This document shows, piece after piece, positions 37,381 to 45,814 of a stretch of DNA of 64,000 bases. Position numbers and translations under genes: made by a program. Source of the DNA: Bacillus sp. SM2101 (lineage in GTDB: Bacteria > Bacillota > Bacilli > Bacillales > SM2101); NCBI RefSeq assembly GCF_018588585.1, contig NZ_JAEUFG010000016.1:1-64000 (forward strand), read 5' to 3'. The notes under the pieces were generated by a model. It saw only the letters and a program-made list of their open reading frames with translations. It did no database searches and was not told the DNA's origin. Position 1 is the stretch's first letter. The number at the start of each line of letters is the position of its first letter.

Positions 37381-37407
37381 CATCTTATGAATTGACCGTT
37401 AGTATGT
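37381..37407 (-). promoter_or_regulatory. Possible sigma-K promoter for the Cys-rich gene
   Basis: On the minus strand AC, 16 bases, then CATAAGATG, compared with AC-N16-CATANNNTA for sigma-K; the last A is G. It lies 36 bp upstream of the start at 37345. Short, AT-rich motif, so weak evidence alone. Confidence 0.3.
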
Positions 37408-37461
37408 GATAAGATAAATGACTATTTTTTTATTTTTGAGCATGTGCACTTAATGATGTAA

Positions 37462-37487
37462 ACATTTAAATAAATGTGCATAAAATG
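37462..37487 (+). promoter_or_regulatory. Possible sigma-K promoter for the 764-residue coiled-coil gene
   Basis: AC at 37462-37463, 15 bases, then CATAAAATG at 37479-37487, about 70 bp before the TTG start at 37556. One mismatch to CATANNNTA. Confidence 0.3.
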
Positions 37488-37555
37488 TAGGTAAGGTTAA
37501 GTATAAAAAACATATTTCCTTTTACAAAATAGCACTTATAAAGGGGGGGAGGAAC

Positions 37556-39850
37556 TTGGATAACCATGATATCATTCAAGAAAATGAAGAGTTAAAAAAA
37601 CAATTAGAAGGCTTACAATATATGCATGAAGTATATAAAGAATTAATTCAAATGAACGAGGAACGATTAAAAGTAAAGGATGTCAAAAAGTTTAGTGATG
37701 AACAGTCAGATAAAAATAAAAATGAAGATGAGCAACGAACTCAAAAACAATTATCTGACTTTTATATAAAAATGTCTTCTCAATTTGCAAATGTTGAACA
37801 GGACTTGCTTGAACAGTTTTCAATGATTAAAGAAGTATTGAATCAATTAACAGAGCAAAGAGATATGTACGAAAATAAAATTCACTCCTTAACAGATACA
37901 TGTGAAAAATTAGAAGGTATTCAATCAACACTTGTAGATCAACTCGAATCAATAGAACTAAAAAAGAAAGATTATGAAAAGAGGCTGGTGGAAATGGAAA
38001 AGGAAAGTGAATCATTACAAGCTGATAATGAGAACCTACGAGGGAAAATCGATCAATTACTTTCAATTATCGCAAACCAACAGGATAATGTACTGCAATT
38101 ACAAGAAAACAAAAAAGTGGTTGCAGATAAAATAAAGAACGAGGAACAAGGTAGTATAAATGAACAAATCAAGACCTTACTTGAGAAAATCAATAATATG
38201 GAACATAAAATTTCTAAGCTAAAACAAGAAGATATTCAAGCGCATAGTAACGAAAAAGATGAACAAGAGCTTTTTGAATCAGCTCGCACACAAACCAACC
38301 AACCCCAAACAATATCTGATGTAAGTGTACCTGTTCAGGAACAATCGCCCATAATGGAAGTAAATCATACTTCAAACTTGATTAAGGAAAAAAACGGTCG
38401 GCAATCAGATTCTACTACTACTTCTACTACTACAAATAGCTTTATAAAACTAAGCGAAATTTTACGAAATTCTCCAGAAACTATTGTATTAACTCAAAAA
38501 GATCAGGTTGAATCATCACAGCAAAGAACAAGTCATCAAAAAAATGTGGTACCTAAATATAAAATGCCAAGTTTAAAGAATACAAATTATGTTGATCCGT
38601 TAACGCGTCTTAGAAAACAGTCCAACGAAACTAATCAGTCAGTAAATCAACAAAAAAAAAAACATAAAAACGAAAAAGCGGTAATAAACCCGAAAAAGCT
38701 AAAGATGAAAGGTAAAGAACAACACAATAATGACATGACCCACAAAATAGAAAATGTTGTTGTAGAGGAGAAAATAAGTAAAGAGCAAAGTACAAAAATG
38801 ACACCTTCAGAGGCTGAACAACTAAGTACTTACGGACATGTGTCTGAAGACATCGCTCAAAATGGAGTAACACAACATACGGTTTCAGAGAAGTTAGAGA
38901 CTAATAATTTAATTCATCAGCAGTATAGTGAACAAAACGTTAAGGAAGAAGCTCTAGAAATAGAAGCTAGTAAAGATATGTTAAGTACACAAGATCATGA
39001 TGACTTTCAACTTAACAGTGCTACGGATTCTGATGTGCAACATACAAACGCTGAGCTTCACCTTGAACATAAGAATAATACAATAGTTGATATTGAAAAT
39101 CTTCAAGAAGAAGAGAGTAGCATTGATGAACAACAAGTATCTACAAATGAAATTGACATGGAACAACAACATGCCAATACAACCTCTCACCTCGAGCAAA
39201 AGAATAATGAAATAATTGATATTGAAAACCTTCAAGTGGAAGAAGTTAGCATTGACGAGCAACAAGTATTTTCTAATGAAATAGACATGGAAAAAGAACA
39301 ACATGTTAATACAGCCCTTCATCTAGAACAAAAGGCAAGTAGTGAAAAGCTCAAAGAAGAAATGACTAGTAATTCTGTTGTTGAAAATGAAAGGGGAAAA
39401 AAACAACAGACAATAATTGAATTAAACGTAGAGTCTGATGAAAATTATAATGCAAATGATGAAGTGATGGATCAGAAAAATCAAGGTGATTTAGATGAAC
39501 AACAACTTGAAAATGTCGATAACGTTGAACATACAACTCACATGAACACTTCAACAGTTGGTTCACAACATGCTCAAGAATCTGATGAAAGTACAGGCCA
39601 AGTTGAAAATACTGCTGGTACAACAATGCATCATACGATTTATACTAGTAAAGAACAGTTTAAAGATCATGTTGATGAAATAGATCAAATAGAAACGAGT
39701 CTTAGCAATAAGGGACTAGTTACAAGAAGTGAAGATAATCTATTAAATCATTATTCAACTGACAACCCAAATAATAGCTCTCAAGAAAAGCAAAACAAAA
39801 AATCTTGGTTTGTTTCATTCTTAAAGAAAATAAAAATATATAACAAATAG
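37556..39850 (+). CDS. Large coiled-coil, low-complexity protein with internal repeats
   Basis: 764 residues, TTG start after AGGGGGGGAGG. Residues about 1-225 are a long heptad-rich coiled coil (many Lys, Glu, Gln, Leu). A polar, probably disordered region follows, with a basic patch around 355-400. Near residues 495-595 a unit of about 42 residues occurs almost three times, each with LHLE(Q/H)K, DIENLQ and SIDEQQV. The end is basic and aromatic (KKSWFVSFLKKIKIYNK), possibly a membrane- or surface-binding helix. No enzyme motif. A coat scaffold role is inferred from neighbours. Confidence 0.65.
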   Translation: MDNHDIIQENEELKKQLEGLQYMHEVYKELIQMNEERLKVKDVKKFSDEQSDKNKNEDEQRTQKQLSDFYIKMSSQFANVEQDLLEQFSMIKEVLNQLTEQRDMYENKIHSLTDTCEKLEGIQSTLVDQLESIELKKKDYEKRLVEMEKESESLQADNENLRGKIDQLLSIIANQQDNVLQLQENKKVVADKIKNEEQGSINEQIKTLLEKINNMEHKISKLKQEDIQAHSNEKDEQELFESARTQTNQPQTISDVSVPVQEQSPIMEVNHTSNLIKEKNGRQSDSTTTSTTTNSFIKLSEILRNSPETIVLTQKDQVESSQQRTSHQKNVVPKYKMPSLKNTNYVDPLTRLRKQSNETNQSVNQQKKKHKNEKAVINPKKLKMKGKEQHNNDMTHKIENVVVEEKISKEQSTKMTPSEAEQLSTYGHVSEDIAQNGVTQHTVSEKLETNNLIHQQYSEQNVKEEALEIEASKDMLSTQDHDDFQLNSATDSDVQHTNAELHLEHKNNTIVDIENLQEEESSIDEQQVSTNEIDMEQQHANTTSHLEQKNNEIIDIENLQVEEVSIDEQQVFSNEIDMEKEQHVNTALHLEQKASSEKLKEEMTSNSVVENERGKKQQTIIELNVESDENYNANDEVMDQKNQGDLDEQQLENVDNVEHTTHMNTSTVGSQHAQESDESTGQVENTAGTTMHHTIYTSKEQFKDHVDEIDQIETSLSNKGLVTRSEDNLLNHYSTDNPNNSSQEKQNKKSWFVSFLKKIKIYNK

Positions 39851-39944
39851 TTTGTGAGATTGCCTCTTTTGCTACAGATGACAAGGTGCCAGAAATGCTA
39901 TTAAGTCAGCTTTAAAAAATAAAGATAAAGCAAAGGTGAAATGA

Positions 39945-40295
39945 ATGTTAACTGTATTTGAATTCGTTATATTATTTCTTGCAAGCTTTAGGCTTACAAG
40001 ATTAATCATTTATGACACAATTACAGCATTTCTTCGTAAACCATTTCATGAGGTGATCGAGGAAGAGCAACCAAATGGAGCTATTGTAACGTACATGCAG
40101 GTGAAGGGGACTGGGTTACGAGCTTGGATAGGAGAGCTGCTTAGTTGTTATTGGTGTAGCGGTATATGGTGTACGACCTTTTTTTATGTAGGTTATTTGT
40201 TCTGGCCTTTTTTATTCGAACCATTAATTTTTATTTTTGCCATTGCAGGCTGTGCTGCCATCATTGAAGTTATTATTTCTAGACTACTTGAGTAG
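39945..40295 (+). CDS. DUF1360 membrane protein (YjcA-like sporulation protein)
   Basis: 116 residues with an N-terminal hydrophobic helix and a C-terminal one. The DUF1360 hallmarks are present: SFRLTRLIIYDTI near residue 15, then WIGELLSCYWCSGIW with a CxxC. The B. subtilis yjcA gene, of the same family, lies upstream of yjcZ and spoVIF; those genes are present here but 14 kb away, so the locus appears to have been opened by inserted genes. Start ATG after AAAGGTG. Function unknown; sporulation-associated by family. Confidence 0.75.
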   Translation: MLTVFEFVILFLASFRLTRLIIYDTITAFLRKPFHEVIEEEQPNGAIVTYMQVKGTGLRAWIGELLSCYWCSGIWCTTFFYVGYLFWPFLFEPLIFIFAIAGCAAIIEVIISRLLE

Positions 40296-40327
40296 AGAAA
40301 GAGCATTAATTGCTCGTTTTCACTACA

Positions 40328-40354
40328 ACAGATTTATTTGTTAAGCATATAATA
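40328..40354 (+). promoter_or_regulatory. Probable sigma-K promoter
   Basis: AC at 40328-40329, exactly 16 bases, then CATATAATA (40346-40354), a full match to the CATANNNTA -10 of sigma-K. It is 28 bp upstream of the start of the 40-residue coat-like protein. Confidence 0.5.
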
Positions 40355-40381
40355 TTGCACAAAGAATTTGGAGGTGTTTTG

Positions 40382-40504
40382 GTGAAAAAAATCATAATGA
40401 AGCCAGTAAATAAACCATCACAAGGTAAATACGTAGCTTCCCCACCTCCTGCGACTCCTGTTTACAAAAAAACTGGTGGTTGTGGTTGTGGGAAGAGAAG
40501 ATAG
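40382..40504 (+). CDS. Small basic Gly/Cys-tailed protein, coat-like
   Basis: 40 residues from the GTG at 40382, which follows TTTGGAGGTG; an adjacent in-frame TTG at 40379 is also possible. Sequence is basic with a Pro-rich centre (SPPPATP) and ends KKTGGCGCGKRR. This composition is like small late coat or exosporium proteins. A good sigma-K type promoter lies immediately upstream. Family not recognised. Confidence 0.6.
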   Translation: MKKIIMKPVNKPSQGKYVASPPPATPVYKKTGGCGCGKRR

Positions 40505-40745
40505 TCTGATAAAGCTTAACATAAAGTGTATGAGTGAATGAGGTGGAGTGATCTCTAGCTTATTTAACAAATTTAAGAAATATTTGTAATATGTTGTTGT
40601 CATATATGAGCTTTATTACTATTATTTCAAAATTCCCTAGAAAAAATGTTACTAAACGCTTGTTACTATAGGCGAGAAAAACAACTGTCAAATCAAAAAT
40701 ATTCAAAATATAAATTAGTTAGATCTGTTTAATTGAAAAGCCTAT
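40505..40745. other. Intergenic region, nothing recognised
   Basis: About 240 bp of AT-rich DNA after the 40-residue gene. No hairpin with T tract and no open frame with a ribosome binding site was seen. Confidence 0.4.
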
Positions 40746-40773
40746 ACACTAATATCATATATTGCATATGTTA
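40746..40773 (+). promoter_or_regulatory. Possible sigma-K promoter
   Basis: ACAC at 40746-40749 and CATATGTTA at 40765-40773 (full -10 match), 37 bp before the ATG at 40810. Spacing is 15 or 17 depending on which AC is taken. Confidence 0.4.
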
Positions 40774-40809
40774 GAAGCGAGTAAAGATTTTTTCTCAGGA
40801 GGGTAGAAA

Positions 40810-41097
40810 ATGGCAGAAAAAAAACGGAAACCGAAAGAAATTCATGTAGAAAATTTAATCATTAAGGCAAATGAAGTAATTATCCAAGATGAAGGTAGTA
40901 AGTCACAACAGCCACAGGAAGAAAGAAGGCCTTTCCGTGATCCTTGGGGATTTCGTCCAAGAAGACAACAAGAAGTAGCAACTGAAGAAGCAGATGAAAC
41001 AGCAACTGATACAGAAGAAGTTAATGAAGATGATCAAAGTACTGAAGAGGAAAATGTTGAGCAACCCCAACAAAGAAGACCGTTTTCTTGGTTTTAA
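40810..41097 (+). CDS. Small charged protein, unknown function
   Basis: 95 residues. An N-terminal basic segment leads into a hydrophobic-polar strand pair (EIHVENLIIKANEVIIQDE), then an Arg/Pro/Trp patch (RRPFRDPWGFRPRRQ), an acidic Thr/Glu run and a closing RRPFSWF that echoes the RRPF of the first patch. AGGAGGG precedes the ATG. A terminator follows at once, so it is monocistronic with the candidate sigma-K promoter. Spore association is inferred. Confidence 0.6.
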   Translation: MAEKKRKPKEIHVENLIIKANEVIIQDEGSKSQQPQEERRPFRDPWGFRPRRQQEVATEEADETATDTEEVNEDDQSTEEENVEQPQQRRPFSWF

Positions 41098-41102
41098 TTT
41101 TG

Positions 41103-41137
41103 AAACAGAGCTCCTTACAAGAGCTCTGTTTTACTTT
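41103..41137 (+). terminator. Terminator after the 95-residue protein gene
   Basis: Perfect stem AAACAGAGCTC / GAGCTCTGTTT (41103-41113, 41121-41131), loop CTTACAA, TTTTACTTT tail. It isolates the spoVA2mob-type operon that follows. Confidence 0.9.
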
Positions 41138-41235
41138 ATATGAAGGCATGATGGTAAAAAAAGTTATTATAAAAAATGCGTAAACGATACAAGATAAGCA
41201 GTGAAAAGAAATTTCCAGCATAGGAGGACATTATT

Positions 41236-41439
41236 TTGACTGTTGCAACACAAGTTAAGCAGACGATAGCTGGTTTAAAAAGTGCACAAGCGAGCTTTGA
41301 GCAATTTGCGTTACAAACTGAAAATCAACAAGCTAAACAATTATATGAGCAAGCTGCACAGCAGGCACAACAAATTGTAGACCTTGTCAATCCACGCATG
41401 CAAGAAATTGAACAAGAGGAACCTCAGTACAGGCAATAA
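41236..41439 (+). CDS. DUF1657 protein, first gene of spoVA2mob-type operon
   Basis: 67 residues: TVATQVKQTIAGLKSAQASFE then FALQTENQQAKQLYEQAAQQ, ending EEPQYRQ, the DUF1657 pattern of two helices with a QY end. TTG start after AGGAGG. It heads the gene order known from spoVA2mob. Its paralogue lies at 43878-44084, and the same fold forms the tail of the 2Duf protein at 44109-44969. Biochemical role not established. Confidence 0.88.
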   Translation: MTVATQVKQTIAGLKSAQASFEQFALQTENQQAKQLYEQAAQQAQQIVDLVNPRMQEIEQEEPQYRQ

Positions 41440-41522
41440 AGGTTGGTTGAATACCAGCCTTTTTTGGAAGAAGTGCTTGCACATACTAATTAAGCATTAC
41501 ATAAAGAATGGATTGGTTTTGA

Positions 41523-41999
41523 ATGAGAAAAAGTAGACTGCTTTTTTTAATGATCATTACCATAATAGCATCAAGCTGTACAATGACGGAAAAAGAGTCA
41601 AACGAAGATAACCAAATGATAACAAAATTAAGTAGCACATCAAAGGAAAGACCTCCTGAACAAATTGTGATTGATCAAACAATTTCGCAAAGAGTTATGA
41701 AGGAAATAGTAAAACAGGATAGGATTACGCAAGCTATTGCTGTAAATATTGATGAAGAAGTTGTCGTTAGTTTCAAGGTGAAACATGTTCACAGATGGTT
41801 TCTAGCTGATATAGAAGCGAAAGCAAAAAAAGCGTTAAAAAAAGAGTTTCCAGATTACAAAATTACCGTTTCTAGGGACTTAAAAATCTTCATTGAATTG
41901 ACGCGGCTTAAAAAGAAAATTGATGAAGATAAGCTTGATAAAAAGAAAGCTGAAAAAGAATTAAATGACATAACTTTATTATCAAAAGAAGAAGCTTAA
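41523..41999 (+). CDS. YhcN/YlaJ-family sporulation lipoprotein
   Basis: 158 residues with a lipoprotein signal: hydrophobic LLFLMIITIIASSC, Cys19 as the acylated residue. The mature part carries the family core around TQAIAVNIDEEVVVSFKVKH and ends in a Lys/Glu-rich helix. YhcN/YlaJ proteins are spore inner-membrane-associated lipoproteins, and one is the constant second gene of the spoVA2mob operon. 84 bp after the first DUF1657 gene, 13 bp before spoVAC. Confidence 0.88.
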   Translation: MRKSRLLFLMIITIIASSCTMTEKESNEDNQMITKLSSTSKERPPEQIVIDQTISQRVMKEIVKQDRITQAIAVNIDEEVVVSFKVKHVHRWFLADIEAKAKKALKKEFPDYKITVSRDLKIFIELTRLKKKIDEDKLDKKKAEKELNDITLLSKEEA

Positions 42000-42012
42000 A
42001 AGGTGGTGAGAT

Positions 42013-42495
42013 ATGGTGGCAAATAATAAACTAAAAAACTTGACACCAACACAACAGGAATATCAACAATTTGAGAAGGTAAGAGAGACGAAGCGTCCTG
42101 TTTTGATGAATTGTATAAAAGCTTTTTTCGTAGGTGGATTTATTTGTATCATTGGTCAAGTGATTCAACTTTTTTATATTTATCAATTTAATTTTACCGA
42201 GCAAACCGCTGGACATCCTACAGTCGCAACAATGGTTTTTATATCGATGCTTTTAACTGGTTTTGGAGTTTATGATAGGATTGCACAATTTGGAGGTGCC
42301 GGAAGTGCAGTTCCGGTTACAGGATTTGGTAATGCAGTTATTTCTGCGTGTATTGAGCATCGTACGGAAGGTTTTGTGCTTGGTGTAGGAGGGAATATGT
42401 TTAAGCTTGCAGGATCAGTTATTCTGTTTGGTACATTTTCCGCATTTGTCGTTGGGTTAATTAAAACGATTGTTACACAATGGGGTGGGCTATAA
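42013..42495 (+). CDS. spoVAC: Stage V sporulation protein AC
   Basis: 160 residues with about four membrane segments: KAFFVGGFICIIGQVIQ, TVATMVFISMLLTG, GAGSAVPVTGFGNAV and the C-terminal hydrophobic stretch. SpoVAC is the mechanosensitive-channel-like component of the SpoVA complex that moves Ca-dipicolinate across the spore inner membrane. AAAAGGTGGTGAG before the ATG; the next gene begins with no gap. This is the extra (mob-type) copy judged by operon composition. Confidence 0.95.
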   Translation: MVANNKLKNLTPTQQEYQQFEKVRETKRPVLMNCIKAFFVGGFICIIGQVIQLFYIYQFNFTEQTAGHPTVATMVFISMLLTGFGVYDRIAQFGGAGSAVPVTGFGNAVISACIEHRTEGFVLGVGGNMFKLAGSVILFGTFSAFVVGLIKTIVTQWGGL

Positions 42496-43512
42496 ATGCT
42501 GAAAGGTCATCGTACATGGGTGTTTAATCATAAGCCTGTCATCATATCAACAGGTACCGTAGGTGGACCATTCGAAGCAAACGGGAAGCTAGCTGATCAT
42601 TTTGACTTATTACACGAAGATTTGTGGCTTGGTGAGGACTCTTATGAAAAAGCTCACAAAATATTATTTGAAGAAGCATGTTTTAAAACTCTTGAAAAAG
42701 CTCATTTACCAAAGGACAAGGTACAGTTTGTTATAGGTGGTGATTTAATTAACCAAATGACTCCCACAACATTTGCAACACAGTCTATTGGTGCACCATA
42801 CTTAGGTGTTTTTAGTGCTTGTGCAACTTCAATGGAGGCATTAGCATTAAGTGCTTTTCTTGTAAATTATCAAGGTGCAAATTACGTGTTAACTGGTGCT
42901 ACAAGTCATAATTCTGCCGTGGAAAAACAATTCCGTTATCCTACCGAATATGGAGGACAAAAGCCTCCAACAGCACAGTGGACTGTAACTGCATCAGGTG
43001 CTGCATTAGTGAGTAAAGAGGGGAAAGGACCGCGAATTACTTCAGCTACGATAGGAAGAGTCGTCGACATGGGTTTAACTGATCCTTTTAATATGGGCGG
43101 AGCAATGGCACCTGCAGCTGTTGAAACGATAGAGGCTCATTTTCAGGATATGAATATTAACCCAGATCATTATGATTTAATTATTACAGGTGATTTAGCA
43201 CATATCGGAAGAGAGATTTCGCTCGATCTATTAAAAAAACATGGACTAGCTATCGAAGATCATAAGTATCAAGATTGTGGGTTACTTATCTATCGGGAGG
43301 GTCAGCCTGTATTGGCAGGCGCAAGTGGGGCAGGTTGTTCAGCTTCAGTTACGTACGGTTATTTACTTAATCGTATGAAAGCAGGTGAACTGAAAAGAAT
43401 ACTCGTCATTGCTACAGGTGCATTACTATCTCCTCTTTCATTTCAACAAGGAGAAACAATTCCTTGCATAGCGCATGCAGTAGCCATAGAGAATGGAGAT
43501 GAGAATGAATGA
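42496..43512 (+). CDS. spoVAD: Stage V sporulation protein AD
   Basis: 338 residues, thiolase-like fold. SpoVAD is the soluble SpoVA component known to bind dipicolinic acid. Typical segments: [72 protein letters not shown] and [18 protein letters not shown] immediately after the spoVAC stop. Overlaps spoVAEb by four bases, indicating translational coupling. Confidence 0.96.
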   Translation: MLKGHRTWVFNHKPVIISTGTVGGPFEANGKLADHFDLLHEDLWLGEDSYEKAHKILFEEACFKTLEKAHLPKDKVQFVIGGDLINQMTPTTFATQSIGAPYLGVFSACATSMEALALSAFLVNYQGANYVLTGATSHNSAVEKQFRYPTEYGGQKPPTAQWTVTASGAALVSKEGKGPRITSATIGRVVDMGLTDPFNMGGAMAPAAVETIEAHFQDMNINPDHYDLIITGDLAHIGREISLDLLKKHGLAIEDHKYQDCGLLIYREGQPVLAGASGAGCSASVTYGYLLNRMKAGELKRILVIATGALLSPLSFQQGETIPCIAHAVAIENGDENE

Positions 43513-43865
43513 TTGCAACTTTCTTTTGGGCCTTTGTGATTGGTGGCTTAATATGTGTTATCGGACAAATTATGTTTGATGTGTTTAAGTTAACTCCTGC
43601 ACATACTTTAAGTATATTAGTTGTTGCTGGAGCCATACTTGATGGCGTTGGTTTATACGAACCTTTTATTGATTTTGCAGGTGCAGGTGCAACTATTCCG
43701 ATTACAAGCTTTGGGAATTCTCTCGTTCACGGTGCGCTACAAGAAGCTGAAAAACATGGCATCATAGGAGTGCTGACAGGTATGTTTGAAGTAACTAGTG
43801 CGGGGATTTCAGCAGCTATCATATTCGGATTTATCGGAGCGTTACTCTTTAAACCAAAGGGATAG
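43509..43865 (+). CDS. spoVAE: Stage V sporulation protein AEb
   Basis: 118 residues, about three membrane segments; [20 protein letters not shown] at the start, then [19 protein letters not shown], paralogous to the equivalent part of SpoVAC. Membrane component of the dipicolinate channel. ATGA overlap with spoVAD. The next DUF1657 gene starts 12 bp later, with its ribosome binding site on the stop codon. Confidence 0.95.
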   Translation: MIATFFWAFVIGGLICVIGQIMFDVFKLTPAHTLSILVVAGAILDGVGLYEPFIDFAGAGATIPITSFGNSLVHGALQEAEKHGIIGVLTGMFEVTSAGISAAIIFGFIGALLFKPKG

Positions 43866-43877
43866 GAGGTGATAGAT

Positions 43878-44084
43878 ATGACCGTTGGATCACAAGTAAA
43901 GCAAAGCTTAGCAAGTTTAAAGGGTATTCATGCAGGATTACAAAGTTTAGCACTAACATCAGTAGAGGGTGAGGCTAAACGTAATTTTCATGAAGCGATG
44001 CTATTAACTGAAGACATTATTGAAGAAATCAAAGTACGTGTAGGAGAGTTAGAAGGGGAAGAGCCTCAATATAGAGGTTTTTAA
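43878..44084 (+). CDS. DUF1657 protein, sixth gene of spoVA2mob-type operon
   Basis: 68 residues from the ATG at 43878, directly after GGAGGTGATAG; a GTG at 43869 is part of that site. Sequence TVGSQVKQSLASLKGIHAG, then LALTSVEGEAKRNFHEA, ending EEPQYRGF, parallels the first DUF1657 gene. Placed 24 bp before the 2Duf gene as expected for this operon. Confidence 0.88.
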   Translation: MTVGSQVKQSLASLKGIHAGLQSLALTSVEGEAKRNFHEAMLLTEDIIEEIKVRVGELEGEEPQYRGF

Positions 44085-44108
44085 TATTTACGAGAAGGAG
44101 CTAACACT

Positions 44109-44969
44109 ATGCTTGATTGGATAGAGGTTGTCATCCGTTCTTTTTCAATCATTATTGGTTTATTTGTCATCACAAAAATATTAGGGAAAAAGCAATTATC
44201 CAAATTATCATTTTTTGAATATATAGTTGGGATTACAATTGGTGATATTGCCGGAACTCTCTCGATGGATCTTGGCCTAAACGTCATGCATGGATTAATA
44301 AGCATTTTTATTTGGTCATTGTTTCCTGTAGCTATTTCATTCCTATCTTTACATAATAAGAAGTTTAGAGATTTCGTAGAAGGAAACTCTACAGTTTTCA
44401 TTAAGAACGGAAAAATCATGGAGGATAACTTAAAAAAGGAAAAATATACGCTAGATGAGCTATTAGAGCAACTGAGGAAGAAAGACGTCTTTAAATTTGC
44501 TGATGTTGAATTTGCTACATTAGAAACGAATGGAGATTTAAGCGTTTTACTAAAAAAGGAAAAGCAGCCACTTTCAGTTGAGGATGTTATTAATAATCCT
44601 CCTGCTATAAAGGAGCCGCAAACTGTTGTTATGGATGGACAAATCTTTGATGAGCCCCTTACGACGATAGGCTTAAATAGAAGGTGGTTAAAGGAAGAAC
44701 TAGACAAAAAAGGAGTAGCTATAGAAAATGTGTTTCTTGCACAGGTCGACTCCTATGGACAGCTTACCATAGATGTTTATGACGATAAAATAGAAATTCC
44801 TAAACCACAAGCAAAGCAATTGCTATTAGCCTCTATAAAAAAATGTGAAGCAGATTTTGAATTGTTTGCACTACAAACTAAAAATCGTACAGCAAAAGAC
44901 ATGTATGCTAGAAATGCACAAAAGCTTCAAGACATGCAGATAAAATTAACAGCATATTTGGAGCACTAA
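44109..44969 (+). CDS. 2Duf protein: DUF421 membrane domain fused to a DUF1657 tail
   Basis: 286 residues. Three N-terminal membrane segments (to about residue 80, with ILGKKQLSKLSFFEYIVGIT), a DUF421/YetF cytosolic domain (about 85-230, including LDELLEQLRKKDVFKFADVEFATLETNGDLSVLLK), and a last 50 residues (KQLLLASIKKCEADFELFALQTK) that resemble DUF1657. This composite is the seventh gene of spoVA2mob and is the member linked in the literature to higher wet-heat resistance and lower inner-membrane permeability of spores. GAAGGAG before the ATG. Confidence 0.9.
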   Translation: MLDWIEVVIRSFSIIIGLFVITKILGKKQLSKLSFFEYIVGITIGDIAGTLSMDLGLNVMHGLISIFIWSLFPVAISFLSLHNKKFRDFVEGNSTVFIKNGKIMEDNLKKEKYTLDELLEQLRKKDVFKFADVEFATLETNGDLSVLLKKEKQPLSVEDVINNPPAIKEPQTVVMDGQIFDEPLTTIGLNRRWLKEELDKKGVAIENVFLAQVDSYGQLTIDVYDDKIEIPKPQAKQLLLASIKKCEADFELFALQTKNRTAKDMYARNAQKLQDMQIKLTAYLEH

Positions 44970-45011
44970 AGCAGTAGGTTTGAGTTCATGATACACCAAA
45001 TAATTTCACTC

Positions 45012-45058
45012 AAAAAAAAAGCGCCTTATGAAGATAAGGTTTATGCAGATAGGCGCTT
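45012..45058 (-). terminator. Terminator for the small minus-strand gene
   Basis: AAGCGCCT / AGGCGCTT stem (45019-45026, 45051-45058) running into T9 on the minus strand; the loop can also form CCTTAT/ATAAGG. It lies 11 bp after the stop of the 44-residue frame. Confidence 0.75.
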
Positions 45059-45069
45059 GTACGATCCCG

Positions 45070-45204
45070 TTAATATTCTATATCTTCATAATCTTTAGGC
45101 TGTGGAGAAGGTTGGTTTGGGCTTTTTGTGTTTGTTTGTTGAATAAATTCTTTTTCTTGGTCCACTTTACTATTACTTTTTTTATTATCCTGTAATCGAT
45201 CCAT
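45070..45204 (-). CDS. Small polar protein of 44 residues, unknown
   Basis: Encoded on the minus strand: MDRLQDNKKSNSKVDQEK at the start and SPQPKDYEDIEY at the end. It is hydrophilic, rich in Asn, Gln, Lys and Pro, without a membrane segment. AAGGGG lies 12-17 bases before the ATG. A dedicated minus-strand terminator right after the stop supports expression. Not recognised; convergent with the spoVA2mob-type operon. Confidence 0.55.
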   Translation of the reverse strand: MDRLQDNKKSNSKVDQEKEFIQQTNTKSPNQPSPQPKDYEDIEY

Positions 45205-45310
45205 TATATGAGCAACCCCTTAGTAAGCATTACTTGTAGTATGAGAAGAACAACAAAATATATACTACAATAAAGCCACTGCATAAATTCTGCAATGGCT
45301 CTACTCATTA

Positions 45311-45622
45311 TTATTCATTTAGAAATTGTCTTACTTGTTCAGGTGTTTTAGCATTTGCACTATGCAGATGACTAAGTTTGTCACCATTTTTAAATATTAG
45401 CAAACTTGGAATTCCCATTACATCATATTTTTCCGCTAGTTCAGGGAAATCATCTTTATTTATCTCGAACCAGTTTAATGAAGGATTTTCGTCAATAATT
45501 TCACCGATAAACATGTCCATACGTCTGCAATCTGGGCACCAATTTGTATAAAATTTGATGATAGATTTTTCGTCCCTCGCTGTAATATCGTTGAACTGAT
45601 CAAGTGATGTGATTTTCTCCAT
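45311..45622 (-). CDS. Thioredoxin-like protein
   Basis: 103 residues from the ATG at 45622, preceded by GAAAGGGAGAG. Thioredoxin fold with active site NWCPDCRRMD (WCxxC) and cis-Pro in GIPSLLIFKNGDKL. The CPDC sequence differs from the CGPC of housekeeping thioredoxin and resembles the YtpP-type of Bacillus. Divergent from a glutaredoxin-like gene. Confidence 0.85.
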   Translation of the reverse strand: MEKITSLDQFNDITARDEKSIIKFYTNWCPDCRRMDMFIGEIIDENPSLNWFEINKDDFPELAEKYDVMGIPSLLIFKNGDKLSHLHSANAKTPEQVRQFLNE

Positions 45623-45814
45623 GTATGATCTCTCCCTTTCATAATTAAATGACTTATTCAATGTACCATAAATAGATAAGATAAAGAACAAATTTGATTT
45701 GTGTTTGTTCTTCCTCCAAAGTATATCCTTAGATAGGTAGAATGTATGTAAGCTGTCTTACTGAAAAAGAGTAATGATGTCATTAGAATTGACATTATAA
45801 GGAGGGAATGAAAG

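Noticed and set aside
41236-44969. Tn1546-type transposon carrying the spoVA2mob-like operon
   Set aside because: No transposase, resolvase or long terminal inverted repeats were seen around it; the flanks are ordinary small genes and MITE-like repeats.
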